Positions 1 to 8,075 of a stretch of DNA of 39,520 nucleotides are shown here, one piece after another. The notes beneath the pieces were generated by a model that was not told the origin of the DNA, did not search any database, and was given only the letters and a program-made list of their open reading frames with translations. Source of the stretch: Bacteroidetes bacterium GWA2_32_17 (GTDB taxonomy: Bacteria > Bacteroidota > Bacteroidia > Bacteroidales > GWA2-32-17); NCBI GenBank assembly GCA_001769035.1, contig MENF01000108.1, positions 1 through 39,520 on the forward strand. The letters run 5' to 3'. The translations under genes were made by a program, and so were the position numbers. Position 1 is the stretch's first letter. Each line of letters opens with the position of its first letter.

Positions 1-200
1 ACAAAGAACCATTACTCGAAATTCCTATTTTTAAACCAGCAGACACAGAAGCCAATAAAATTGCTACTTTGGTTGACAAAATAATTACTCAAAAACAAAG
101 TGGAAAAGACAGCACCGAGAACGAAAATAAAATAGATGTATTGGTTTATAAATTATACGATTTATCAGAAGAAGAAATAAAAATTGTAGTAGGCAAATGA
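1..200 (+). CDS. 3' end of a type IIG-like restriction-modification enzyme (partial)
   Basis: The gene is cut by the window edge; the first whole codon starts at base 3 and the stop is TGA at 198-200, leaving about 65 residues. The tail reads EIPIFKPADTEANK, then a short helical stretch ending in DLSEEEIKIVVGK. This matches my memory of the extreme C terminus of Eco57I/TaqI-like combined restriction-methyltransferases, after the target-recognition domain, where a two-helix region with a VYKLYDL motif closes the protein. Such enzymes methylate and cut the same asymmetric site using one polypeptide. The catalytic domains lie outside the window, so activity cannot be judged. The two genes that follow (P63C and DinD/BRO families) fit a defence or phage-derived neighbourhood. 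An adjacent specificity subunit is the main alternative. Confidence 0.65.
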   Translation, partial: KEPLLEIPIFKPADTEANKIATLVDKIITQKQSGKDSTENENKIDVLVYKLYDLSEEEIKIVVGK

Positions 201-327
201 TGATGATAATCCCCATGTGTACTGCTATCCGTTATTTTAAATTATAAAAATATATATAAAGATTATTATAAAATTCATAAATTTGTAAAAAAAATAACGG
301 AAATGTAATTTAATTGATTATGATATA

Positions 328-358
328 TTTGAAATACTTGTGGTATTTATTATCTTTA
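328..358 (+). promoter_or_regulatory. Bacteroidota-type promoter for the P63C gene
   Basis: TTTG at 328-331 is separated by exactly 19 bases from TATCTTTA at 351-358, one mismatch from the Bacteroidota consensus TTTG-N19-TAnnTTTG. It lies about 95 bases upstream of the P63C start. The rest of 201-451 is AT-rich with no ORF or clear hairpin. Confidence 0.5.
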
Positions 359-451
359 ACAAATAAACTATTTTTTATTAAAAAATGTAACTACAAAGTT
401 TATGTTTATCCTATTTTTATTACTTTTACTATCTGTAAAAACTTATAATAA

Positions 452-1348
452 ATGAATGAAAATAAAAACAAGGTAAAATATGAAGGTGAATTACCTTTAG
501 GTAATTACAAAATACCTTGTTATGTTTTAGAAGATGGAACAAGAGTATTGTCAGCAAGGGCAATGCAAAATGTTCTTAAAATGGTTGATGAGGCTGAAGA
601 AGGAAAGCAAACTGCAGGTACCAGGTTATTAAGGCATTTGAATCAAAAATCTTTAAAACCTTATGTGTATAAAGAAAAAGAACTGGACCACTTTAAGCCT
701 TTAATTTGTTATAAAGGAGAATCGAAAATAAACGGATATGAAGCTACAATCCTTGTTGATATTTGTGATGGAATATTAGAAGCAAGAAAACATATCCACT
801 TATCTCCAAGACAACAAATAATAGCTACTCAATGCGAAATACTTGTTCGTTCTTTTGCTAAAGTAGGTATAATTTCTTTAATAGACGAGGCTACAGGCTA
901 TCAATATGATAGAGAAAAGTTAGAATTACAAACAATCTTAAAACTTTTTATTTCAGAAGAAATCTTAGAATGGCAAAAAACATTTCAACTTAGTTTTTAT
1001 AAGGAAATATTTCGATTATGGAAAATTCCATTTACACCAGAAAATATCAAAAGGAAGCCTTTGTTTATAGGTAAACTTACAAAAGAATTAGTTTATAAAA
1101 ATATGCCTAAAGGATATTTTGTTTTTGAAAAATTAAAAGAAAAAACGCCTAAAACAGATTCGGGTAATTATAAAGTTAGATTACATCAGTCATTAACTAA
1201 AGAATCTGGAAGAGAAGCTTTATTGAAAGTAATTGCCTCAATAGAAACCCTTGCGGCTATTTCAGATTCAAAAATAAAATTTAAAAGAATGGTTCAGGAT
1301 AGATATGGACAAAGAGAAATACCCTTTGGGGATTTTGATATTTTATGA
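452..1348 (+). CDS. P63C domain-containing protein
   Basis: This 298-residue soluble protein has no signal peptide or membrane segment. Residues about 145-235 (IDEATGYQYDREKLEL, then EWQKTFQLSFYKEIFRLW) look like the P63C domain, found in phage and bacterial accessory proteins of unproven function and often suspected to bind DNA. The N-terminal third (LPLGNYKIPCYVLEDGTRVL) resembles the start of antirepressor-like proteins. The gene sits 250 bases after a restriction-modification gene and 45 bases before a DinD-like gene on the same strand, so co-transcription with dinD is plausible. The ATG at 452 has the best agreement with the upstream promoter. No molecular activity can be stated; the domain name is confident, the role is not. 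Confidence 0.75.
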   Translation: MNENKNKVKYEGELPLGNYKIPCYVLEDGTRVLSARAMQNVLKMVDEAEEGKQTAGTRLLRHLNQKSLKPYVYKEKELDHFKPLICYKGESKINGYEATILVDICDGILEARKHIHLSPRQQIIATQCEILVRSFAKVGIISLIDEATGYQYDREKLELQTILKLFISEEILEWQKTFQLSFYKEIFRLWKIPFTPENIKRKPLFIGKLTKELVYKNMPKGYFVFEKLKEKTPKTDSGNYKVRLHQSLTKESGREALLKVIASIETLAAISDSKIKFKRMVQDRYGQREIPFGDFDIL

Positions 1349-1393
1349 ACAATAACTAATTACTTAATAATCACGTAAAATAATTATTTAACA

Positions 1394-2218
1394 ATGGACG
1401 AAATTCAAAATATAAACAATGGTTCATTATCATTTGAAGATTTTAAAATTGAAAATGGAATAACATATTGGTGGGCTTCTGACCTTATGACCATGCTCGG
1501 TTATAAAGACATGAAGTCATTTCAGAAAGTATTGGACAGGGCAACAAAAGCATTCGTTTCCTTAAACATTCCACATTATGAGAATATTATTGCAGAACTA
1601 AGAGAAAAGGACGGTCATAATGTTCAAGACTTTAAACTTACTCGTTTTGCCTGTTATATGTCTGTAATGAATGGCGACCCTAAAAAAGTTGAAGTTGCAC
1701 AAGCACAAGTTTATTTTGCCCAACAAACACGTAAGTTTGAGTTGTATATTCAAAACAATAATGAATTAGACCGTTTATTAATAAGGGAAGAGTTAACAGA
1801 AGGAAATAAGTCATTAGCATCAGTTGTAAAACAAGCAGGGCTAATTGATTTTGCGAAATTTCATAATGCTGGATATTTAGGAATGTATAATATGCCATCT
1901 TGGCAATTAGAAAAAAAACGTGGAGTAAAAAAAGGAAAACTAATGGATTATATGGGGAGAACTGAATTAGCTGCAAATTTATTTAGAGTTACCCAAACTG
2001 AAGAAAGAATAAAAAACGAAGGTATAACAGGTCAAGCTAATTTAGAACAAACTCATTTTCAGGTTGGAAAAGAGGTAAGAGGAATTGTTCAAAAGAATGT
2101 TGGTAAGAACCCTGAAAATTTAATTCAAGAAAAACTACTTTCCGATATTAAAAAAGAATTGAAAGAAGGACACAAAAAAATGTTGAAAGAAGATAAAAAC
2201 ACTAAAAAGAAAAAATAA
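1394..2218 (+). CDS. dinD: DinD-like protein (BRO-N domain)
   Basis: The 274-residue product has a BRO-N-type DNA-binding region at about residues 10-110 (YWWASDLMTMLGY near 25-37). The C-terminal half contains MDYMGRTELAANLFRVTQTEERI and later QTHFQVGKEVR, which are features I associate with DNA damage-inducible protein D. E. coli DinD is SOS-induced and inhibits RecA filament activity; whether this relative does so is unknown. The last 25 residues are almost all Lys/Glu/Asp/Asn, a charged tail. A gap of 45 bases follows the P63C gene on the same strand. I see no clear LexA box in that gap, so SOS control is not supported by the sequence. Confidence 0.75.
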   Translation: MDEIQNINNGSLSFEDFKIENGITYWWASDLMTMLGYKDMKSFQKVLDRATKAFVSLNIPHYENIIAELREKDGHNVQDFKLTRFACYMSVMNGDPKKVEVAQAQVYFAQQTRKFELYIQNNNELDRLLIREELTEGNKSLASVVKQAGLIDFAKFHNAGYLGMYNMPSWQLEKKRGVKKGKLMDYMGRTELAANLFRVTQTEERIKNEGITGQANLEQTHFQVGKEVRGIVQKNVGKNPENLIQEKLLSDIKKELKEGHKKMLKEDKNTKKKK

Positions 2219-2277
2219 TTAATTCTCAAAAAATAATATTATTTCAAGTTCTTTACATTTACACCTAACAAATTATT

Positions 2278-2476
2278 GACATTAATGTCTAAATTAATAT
2301 TGTAAGTAAGGTTTCAAAGTATCTTAACCGTTAAACTGGAAACACCAATAATTAAGCATGTTACAATGTTAAGTTGCAGATAATTTCATGATAAGTCGGT
2401 TTCCCCAACCCCAATAAAATTATTTTGCACATTACATAATAATATTTAACAATAAGCGTTAGTATGTTATACTAAC
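2278..2476. other. Intergenic region with two perfect palindromes before the frameshifted gene
   Basis: GACATTAATGTC at 2278-2289 is a perfect 12-base palindrome. GTTAGTAT (2458-2465) and ATACTAAC (2469-2476) form an 8-base inverted repeat with a 3-base loop that ends 18 bases before the ATG at 2495. Either could be an operator; the second would also fold in the mRNA leader. No ORF lies in 2219-2494. Confidence 0.35.
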
Positions 2477-2494
2477 CAATTAAATATTTCAATC

Positions 2495-3255
2495 ATGGCA
2501 ACTATTAATGAAATCTCAAAGCACACCGGTATCGAAGGCGGTCAGCTAAAAACGTAGCAAATTTCGAACAACTTATTTCAGTTTGCACAGGTTACGGAGT
2601 ACCCTACAATCCTGCAAAAGCTTCATTAAAACTAACTGGCTTAAATACCCTTCTTACATCTTCCCAAACAGCAATGACAAATGTTAAAGCCAAATTCAAT
2701 GCATATTCTGTTGCTGTCGATGAAAGAGAAATACTTTTCGCACCTAAACCATTCAGTAAGTTTATAACACGAATCCTTAATGCACTCGAAAGTTCAGAAG
2801 TTACCGAACAAAAAGTTGCAGACGCTAAAACCATAACCCGCAAACTTCAGGGGCAAAGAACCACACCAAAAGCTAAAAAATTAATAAATGATACTACCGA
2901 TATTCCGGCAACAACAACTTTATCCGAGCAAGAGCACAAAGAAATATCAACATCACAAATGAGCTACGACAATCGCCTCGACAATTTCGCTAAACTTGTT
3001 AATTTATTAGCTACCGACACTGGATATAATCCAAACGAAGCCGATTTAAAAATAACTGCTCTTAACACCTTACTTGCATCAATGAAAGCAAAGAACACAG
3101 CAGTAATAAATGCAATAACCGATTTAAGTAATGCACGTATTAACCGTAATAAAATCCTTTATCTTATTCCAACATCACTATACAATACACAATTAGAAGC
3201 AAAAAAATATGAAAATCCGTTTTTGGTGCAACAAGTCCCGAATATAAACAAATAA
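2495..3255 (+). pseudogene. Frameshifted two-module protein of unknown function
   Basis: The ATG at 2495 opens MATINEISKHTGIEGG but meets TAG at 2555. From about 2545 a different frame reads AKNVANFEQLIS without interruption to the stop at 3255. Restoring one base near 2541-2545 (GGTCAGCT to GGTCAAGCT) joins the halves into a protein of about 253 residues. The protein contains an internal duplication. One module runs from about 2560 (NFEQLISVC, LKLTGLNTLLTS, VDEREILF) and a second from about 2983 (NFAKLVNLL, LKITALNTLLAS, RINRNKILY). The separator is rich in Thr, Lys and Pro. There is no signal peptide or membrane span. I recognise it only as a Bacteroidota hypothetical. An assembly error could mimic the lesion; an internal ATG at 2674 would give a shortened 193-residue product. 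Confidence 0.65.
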
Positions 3256-3352
3256 GTAAAATTAAGTTTACAAAACTTGCTTAACCTGTTTTTAGGGTAA
3301 CTATACGCACTAATATATAATATCATTTACACAGATTTTTGGACATTACCTT

Positions 3353-3497
3353 TTTAGCAGACAACGAACTTATTTTATCAGACAAGCTATTGAACTTATC
3401 GGACAACGAACTGATTTTATCAGACAAGCTATTGAATTTAGCAGACAACGAACTGATTCTATCCGACAAGCTATTGAACTTAGCAGACAACGACTAA
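3353..3497 (+). repeat. 21/42-bp minisatellite encoding heptads
   Basis: GACAACGAACT recurs at 3360, 3402 and 3444, with a shortened copy at 3486, so the period is exactly 42 bases. Each unit splits into two related 21-base halves, one with GACAAGCTATTGAA and one with GACAACGAACTGAT. Read on the plus strand the array gives alternating heptads LSDKLLN and LADNELI up to TAA at 3495. Read on the minus strand it also stays open (LSDKISS, LSAKFNS). No ATG precedes it in frame after a stop at 3318-3320. It may be a gene remnant or a selfish minisatellite. Confidence 0.75.
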
Positions 3498-3856
3498 TTT
3501 TTAGGAAACAACGATACGCACTCATTATTTAATGCCACAATGTCATAAAACAAACAACAACCTGACAACTTATGCCCTACTCACAAGTTCAACCACATTA
3601 CGCTTTCTCGCAATACAGTGATGGCCTTCACACTGAGCCTGTCGAAGTGCAAAAAAGCGTAAAGAGGTTTCACTTTTTGCCAACCCTCGCTTTGTTTAAA
3701 CATACTGCAACTTGACAAAAACTGAAAAAATAAATAAAAAAGCCCTTCTCACAAAAATTAAAACCCCGACACACAACCACCCTGACGAAAAAAATACTTA
3801 AATTAGCCTCAGTAAGTTATGAGCATATTGCAAGTAATAACAAAATAAAGTACGTT
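3498..3856. other. Gene-free spacer
   Basis: No convincing ORF is present. It includes a short 'actgagcctgtcgaagtg' sequence (3634-3651) of the kind scattered through Bacteroidota genomes, and otherwise AT-rich sequence running into the first attC-like site. Confidence 0.5.
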
Positions 3857-3989
3857 TGGTAACACACGGTTAAAATTTAGCAGGCTGTTATGGGCAACTT
3901 GATAAATATAACAAGGTTCAAATATTTTAGCGGTTTGACAGATTGTGCAAGAAAAAGCCCGCCAAATCCAACATTGAACCGTTATATGC
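3857..3989 (+). other. attC-like recombination site 1
   Basis: The site runs from TAAC (3860) to GTTA (3984), 125 bases. The proximal arm shares TAACACACGGTTAAAATTT and GGGCAACTTGA with site 3 almost base for base. The distal arm ends CCGTTATATGC. ATTTAGCAGGC in the left arm pairs imperfectly with GCCCGCCAAAT in the right arm, giving the long imperfect hairpin expected of attC. The R'-like core GTTATATGC is at 3981-3989. Orientation (TAAC first, GTTA last) is the same as the downstream genes. Confidence 0.65.
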
Positions 3990-4182
3990 GATTTTAGACG
4001 AGCACTAGACAAGTTGCAAACTCTCTACAATTTGAACAAAAGGTTTATAATTTACGAAAGATAATTAACATTTTAGGTATAAATGAGTTTAGAAAGTACC
4101 TGAAAGTACTTGCATTTTTTATTTTGACTTTTGTTAAACCCATAAGCTCAAAAATAAGACATTTTATTTTTCGATTTATTTT

Positions 4183-4283
4183 ACCAACGGTTACTAAAAA
4201 TTATTTTTTTCTCTCGTTTAATCGCCTTATATTTGATTAAAAATTTTTAAAAAAAGGTTTTTAGACAGACTGACGTTATATGC
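4183..4283 (+). other. Possible degenerate fourth attC-like site
   Basis: A second copy of GTTATATGC lies at 4275-4283, preceded by CTAAAAA (4194-4200) and its complement TTTTTAG (4258-4264), with further A/T runs that extend the stem. If real, 3982-4275 would be a cassette of about 290 bases with no ORF. The left-end core is poor (ACCAAC) and the conserved GGGC box is missing, so this may be only a core duplication. Confidence 0.3.
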
Positions 4284-4373
4284 AACCAATAGAAACGACA
4301 CGAGATTAACTTTAATAAACAAAATAATAATTAAAAGTGCGGAGTCAGCACTATAATCACTGACAAAATAGAA

Positions 4374-5669
4374 ATGAAAATATTTACAATTTTTATTTTA
4401 CTCTCCGCCATAGTTGGTGGATTGAGCAGTGCTTATGCACAAAGCAAACACCCTGTTCCATCAACCCGCTATATGTCAGATGCCTTGTTGATAACAAATG
4501 GGCAACAGGAATGGTTATCGCCTTTTAAAAAACAAAAAACATTTACTATACCTGCTAAAGAAACCACATCGGAACTTAAAACAAAATCTTTAATCGCCTT
4601 ATATGATAGTATTTACCATTGGGAATGGGATACACTTACCAATGGATGGGCGGGTAATCCATATTATAAAGAAATAAATTTTGTTTACGATGCCAATAAT
4701 AACCTGACAAGTGAATTAGATCAAAACTGGGACGGCACTGCCTGGGTTAATAACTGGCAATACACCTCTACCTACGATGCCAATAATAACCTGACAAATT
4801 ATTTAGTCCAAAACTGGGACAGCACTGCTTGGGTTAATAACTGGCAATACACCTCTACCTACGATGCCAATAATAACCTGACAAGTACATTACGCCAAAA
4901 CTGGAGCGACACTGCCTGGGTTAATTACTGGCAATCCACCTATACCTACGATGCCAATAATAACCAGACAAGTACATTACGCCAAAACTGGAACGGCACT
5001 GTCTGGGTTAATTCCTCGCAATACACCTATACCTACGATGCCAATAATAACCAGACAAGTGCATTAGGTCAAAGCTGGAACGGCACTGCCTGGGTTAATA
5101 GCTGGCTATACACCTCTACCTACGATGTAAATAATAACCTGACAATTAGATTAGGCCAAAACTGGTTTGGAGCTGCCTGGGTTAATTTCTGGCAATACAC
5201 TTATACATACGATGTCAATAACAACTTGACAAGTGAATTACGCTTAAAATGGAACGGCACAACATGGGTTAATTATTGGCAATCCACTTATACCTATGAT
5301 GTAAATAATTTCAAGAAATGCTATACATATAAATACTGGAATAGCACAGGCACAGCTATAAATTCTGGTGACAGCAGCATTTATTACTTTCATACAATTA
5401 CAGGGGTAAATGAATTAATGGCACAAAACGAAAACATTATTATTTATCCGAACCCCGCTACTGATATTGTTACTTTGAATATCAATAATGCAAACAATAA
5501 AGATTTGGAAATTAACATCTACGACATCACTGGTACTTTAGTCAAATCGGAAATACTGAAACAAAATCAGCAGAAAATTAATATCGGGGATTTAAGTAAC
5601 GGAGTTTATATGGTTTCAATTAAATCAAAAGACTTGACAGAAAACCAAAGACTAATAATTCAAAGATAA
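4374..5669 (+). CDS. T9SS-secreted protein with seven 29-residue repeats (cassette gene 1)
   Basis: A 431-residue exported protein with signal peptide MKIFTIFILLSAIVGGL ending near AYAQ-S (residue 24). From residue 105 (base 4686) there are seven complete 29-residue, 87-base repeats. Each opens YDANNN or YDVNNN and ends in a WVNxWQ-type segment; an eighth is degenerate. The C terminus from about residue 356 (IYPNPATDIV to NGVYMVSI and QRLIIQR) is a type A T9SS sorting domain, so the protein is expected to cross the outer membrane and be anchored or released. The YD repeats recall RHS-like or DUF4595-like beta structures, and the Trp/Tyr/Asn richness suggests ligand or glycan contact; both are inference. 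The gene lies alone between attC-like sites, 90 bases after a core site, and has no partner gene. Confidence 0.85.
   Translation: MKIFTIFILLSAIVGGLSSAYAQSKHPVPSTRYMSDALLITNGQQEWLSPFKKQKTFTIPAKETTSELKTKSLIALYDSIYHWEWDTLTNGWAGNPYYKEINFVYDANNNLTSELDQNWDGTAWVNNWQYTSTYDANNNLTNYLVQNWDSTAWVNNWQYTSTYDANNNLTSTLRQNWSDTAWVNYWQSTYTYDANNNQTSTLRQNWNGTVWVNSSQYTYTYDANNNQTSALGQSWNGTAWVNSWLYTSTYDVNNNLTIRLGQNWFGAAWVNFWQYTYTYDVNNNLTSELRLKWNGTTWVNYWQSTYTYDVNNFKKCYTYKYWNSTGTAINSGDSSIYYFHTITGVNELMAQNENIIIYPNPATDIVTLNINNANNKDLEINIYDITGTLVKSEILKQNQQKINIGDLSNGVYMVSIKSKDLTENQRLIIQR
4686..5294 (+). repeat. Seven 87-bp in-frame coding repeats
   Basis: Each unit begins TACGATGCCAATAATAAC or a close variant and keeps the reading frame. 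Units differ mainly at a few codons after NNN and around the GTAWVN segment, the pattern expected from duplication followed by point change. Unit number could vary by slippage or recombination. Confidence 0.9.
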
Positions 5670-5677
5670 TATTGGCA

Positions 5678-5810
5678 GCATATAACACACGTTTGGTAAA
5701 AACTGGGCGGTTTTGTGCAACTTGACAATTATAAAATATTTCGTAACTTTATAGCTGTTTAAAAATAACTACGGTTATGCCCAACTTTTTCAAGCGTAAT
5801 CGTTACCAAC
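5678..5810 (+). other. attC-like recombination site 2
   Basis: It runs from TAAC at 5683 to GTTA at 5802-5805 (123 bases). The left arm has TAACACACG and GCAACTTGACA in common with sites 1 and 3. AAAAACTGGGC (5699-5709) pairs with GCCCAACTTTTT in the right arm to form a near-perfect stem. The opening GCATATAAC (5678-5686) is the exact complement of the GTTATATGC core that begins this cassette. The distal core is GTTACCAAC. Confidence 0.7.
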
Positions 5811-5969
5811 AAGGCGAAGAAAAGACAGCGACTGGGAAAATGACTGAGAAAATGGTTTGAGAATGAGAATGAAAAAAAAGACATGAAGAAAAAAGATTTA
5901 GTTTTTTGCCGACACTCAGACAAATAATTATAAATTTACTCCTTTTGTAATAATTAAAATTTAAACAAT

Positions 5970-8069
5970 ATGAAAAATAATCTACAACTTCTGAAAAGCT
6001 CATTTTACAAAGCATTTGGGCTAATTGTATTTTTATGCTTATCCAATGTTTCTACGTTTGCCCAATACGTATGCGGAAATATCACAACAGATACCACATG
6101 GACGGATACGGTGAAAGTAAGTTGTGACATCACTGTGAATAACGGTGTGACTCTCACAATTAATTCCGGCACTTACGTCGAATTTCAGGGCACTTACACC
6201 CTGCTTGTGCAAGGGCGTTTGCTTGCAATCGGAACTCCTGCCGACACAATTATTTTTACTGCTGCCAATACTACTGACGGCTGGCGTGGCATACGTTTTT
6301 TTGACATCTTTACATCAAATGACTCTTCTAAAATAATGTACTGCAAATTACTATATGGTAAAGCCACAGGCACTGGATTATATGAAAATGGCGGAGCGTT
6401 TTATTTTAATAACTTCTCAAAAGCCATTATCTCCAATTGCCGCATTTCAAATGGAAGTGCTAATAATGATGGTAGTGGAATTTATTGCTTCACCAGCAGC
6501 CCGACAATTTCAAACAATATTATTTCAAACAACATCATTTCAAACAACAATGGGAATAATGGTGGTGGAATTTGTTGCAGAAGCAGTAGCCCGACAATTA
6601 CAAACAATATTATTTCTAATAATATGGTTGCTAGTGGTGGTGGCGGTGGAATTTTATGTGACTTAAACAGCAGCCCGACAATTTCAAACAACATCATTTC
6701 TAACAACACGTGTAATAATGGTGCTGGAATTTCATGTGGCGACAACAGCAACCCGACAATTTCAAACAACATCATTTCAAACAACACGAGTAGTGGGTAT
6801 GGTGGTGGAATATGGTGCATGAACTGCAACCCGACAATTTCAAACAATATAATTTCTAACAACACGGGGTCTTATGGTGGTGGGATTTCTTGCCTCAATA
6901 GCACCCCGTCAATTTATAACAACACTATTTCTAACAACACGGGTGATAATGGTGGTGGAATTTATTGCAACGAAGGCAGCCCATCAGTTATCAACAATAC
7001 CATTGCAAACAATTACAGTACAAGTAATGGGGGTGCATTATTTGTTTGTAGCAATTCTAATCCCACTTTTATAAATTGTATTCTTTGGGGCAATACTGCA
7101 AGTACAAATGGTATGCAGGTATATTTAGACGATGAAACCAGCGACCCAAATTTTTACTATTGCGATGTTGAGAACGATAGTGCTGCTTTTGCTGTTAATG
7201 GCAGTCTGACTTACACGGGTTTTTATCAGAATAATATAAATTCAGAGCCTATTTTTGTTACACCATCTGGCGGTAGTGGCACGGGCTTTAATGGAGTAAC
7301 TGCCGATTGGTCATTGCAAGCGGGTTCACTCTGCATAGATGCAGGAAACCCGGTAGGCACTTATCCGGCAACAGATATAACAGGTAATCTGCGAATTAGC
7401 GGATGCATTATTGATATAGGTGCTTATGAATATCAAAAAGGATTTGCCCCTCCTCCTCCTTTCTTTCAAAACCTGACTATTTGTAACGGACAAAGTGTAA
7501 CAGTAGGAAGTAATACTTACACGATGAGCGGAACCTATCATGATACATTAACTTCTTATCAAGGCTGCGACAGCACAGTAACAACCAATTTAACGGTAGA
7601 AAATGCAATTGATGTAAGCACGACCTTAATTGCAGAAACCATAACTGCAAATGCAACAGGAAGTATATATCAATGGATTGATTGTAATAACGGCTTTGCG
7701 ATTATTATTGGTGAAACTTTTCAAAGCTTTATTGCTACTGCTAATGGGAATTATGCAGTGGTGATAACACAAGGCTCATGCTCCGATACCTCAGTATGTG
7801 TACAAATTACCACCGTTGGGATTACCTCTATACAAACAGAAGAAATAGCCATTTACCCTAATCCTGTTTCCAATGAATTTATCATAGAAATTAAAGGTAA
7901 TAATGAAAAAATAAACTTTGAGATTTTAAATGCAATGGGACAGGTAGTTTTTAAAGGAAATATAGTTAATAAAACTACCGTGCAGACAAGTAATTTTGCA
8001 CTTGGAGTTTATTTACTAAAACTTGAAAACGGTAAAACTTTTAAATTTAAAAAGATAATAAAAGAATAA
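5970..8069 (+). CDS. T9SS-secreted right-handed beta-helix protein (cassette gene 2)
   Basis: A 699-residue exported protein. A hydrophobic segment at about residues 13-30 ending in FAQ is the signal peptide. From about residue 176 to 370 a short module repeats (PTISNNIISNN followed by a Gly-rich GGGI turn and a Cys residue), the hallmark of parallel beta-helix surface proteins of the Pmp/choice-of-anchor type. A region near 500-545 (TICNGQSVTVGSNTYT, CDSTVTTNLTV) is an Ig-like repeat common in T9SS proteins, and 627-699 (IYPNPVSNEF to GVYLLKLENGK) is the sorting domain. The regularly placed Cys residues in the helix rungs are notable. It occupies its own cassette, with a 160-base leader after the core GTTACC and only 8 bases between its stop and the next attC-like arm. 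A role in adhesion or polysaccharide binding is inferred. Confidence 0.87.
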   Translation: MKNNLQLLKSSFYKAFGLIVFLCLSNVSTFAQYVCGNITTDTTWTDTVKVSCDITVNNGVTLTINSGTYVEFQGTYTLLVQGRLLAIGTPADTIIFTAANTTDGWRGIRFFDIFTSNDSSKIMYCKLLYGKATGTGLYENGGAFYFNNFSKAIISNCRISNGSANNDGSGIYCFTSSPTISNNIISNNIISNNNGNNGGGICCRSSSPTITNNIISNNMVASGGGGGILCDLNSSPTISNNIISNNTCNNGAGISCGDNSNPTISNNIISNNTSSGYGGGIWCMNCNPTISNNIISNNTGSYGGGISCLNSTPSIYNNTISNNTGDNGGGIYCNEGSPSVINNTIANNYSTSNGGALFVCSNSNPTFINCILWGNTASTNGMQVYLDDETSDPNFYYCDVENDSAAFAVNGSLTYTGFYQNNINSEPIFVTPSGGSGTGFNGVTADWSLQAGSLCIDAGNPVGTYPATDITGNLRISGCIIDIGAYEYQKGFAPPPPFFQNLTICNGQSVTVGSNTYTMSGTYHDTLTSYQGCDSTVTTNLTVENAIDVSTTLIAETITANATGSIYQWIDCNNGFAIIIGETFQSFIATANGNYAVVITQGSCSDTSVCVQITTVGITSIQTEEIAIYPNPVSNEFIIEIKGNNEKINFEILNAMGQVVFKGNIVNKTTVQTSNFALGVYLLKLENGKTFKFKKIIKE

Positions 8070-8075
8070 CGCCTA

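Noticed and set aside
1680-1976. Minus-strand frame of 98 residues inside dinD
   Set aside because: It is the mirror of the DinD frame, with low-complexity Leu/Phe-rich translation and no homology that I recognise.
2799-2808. GTTACCGAAC inside the frameshifted gene as the core pairing with site 1
   Set aside because: It nearly complements the opening of site 1, but it lies in the middle of a coding region, so chance is the simpler reading.
3353-3497. Short repeat array as CRISPR
   Set aside because: The repeats are contiguous with no spacers, and the period is 42 with 21-base halves, so it is a tandem repeat.
4686-5294. Regular repeats resembling a CRISPR array
   Set aside because: Units are 87 bases, in frame, without unique spacers, and encode a continuous secreted protein.
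6355-7074. Frames of 60-130 residues on both strands within the beta-helix gene
   Set aside because: They follow the repeat period of the real gene and lack independent starts, signals or family features.
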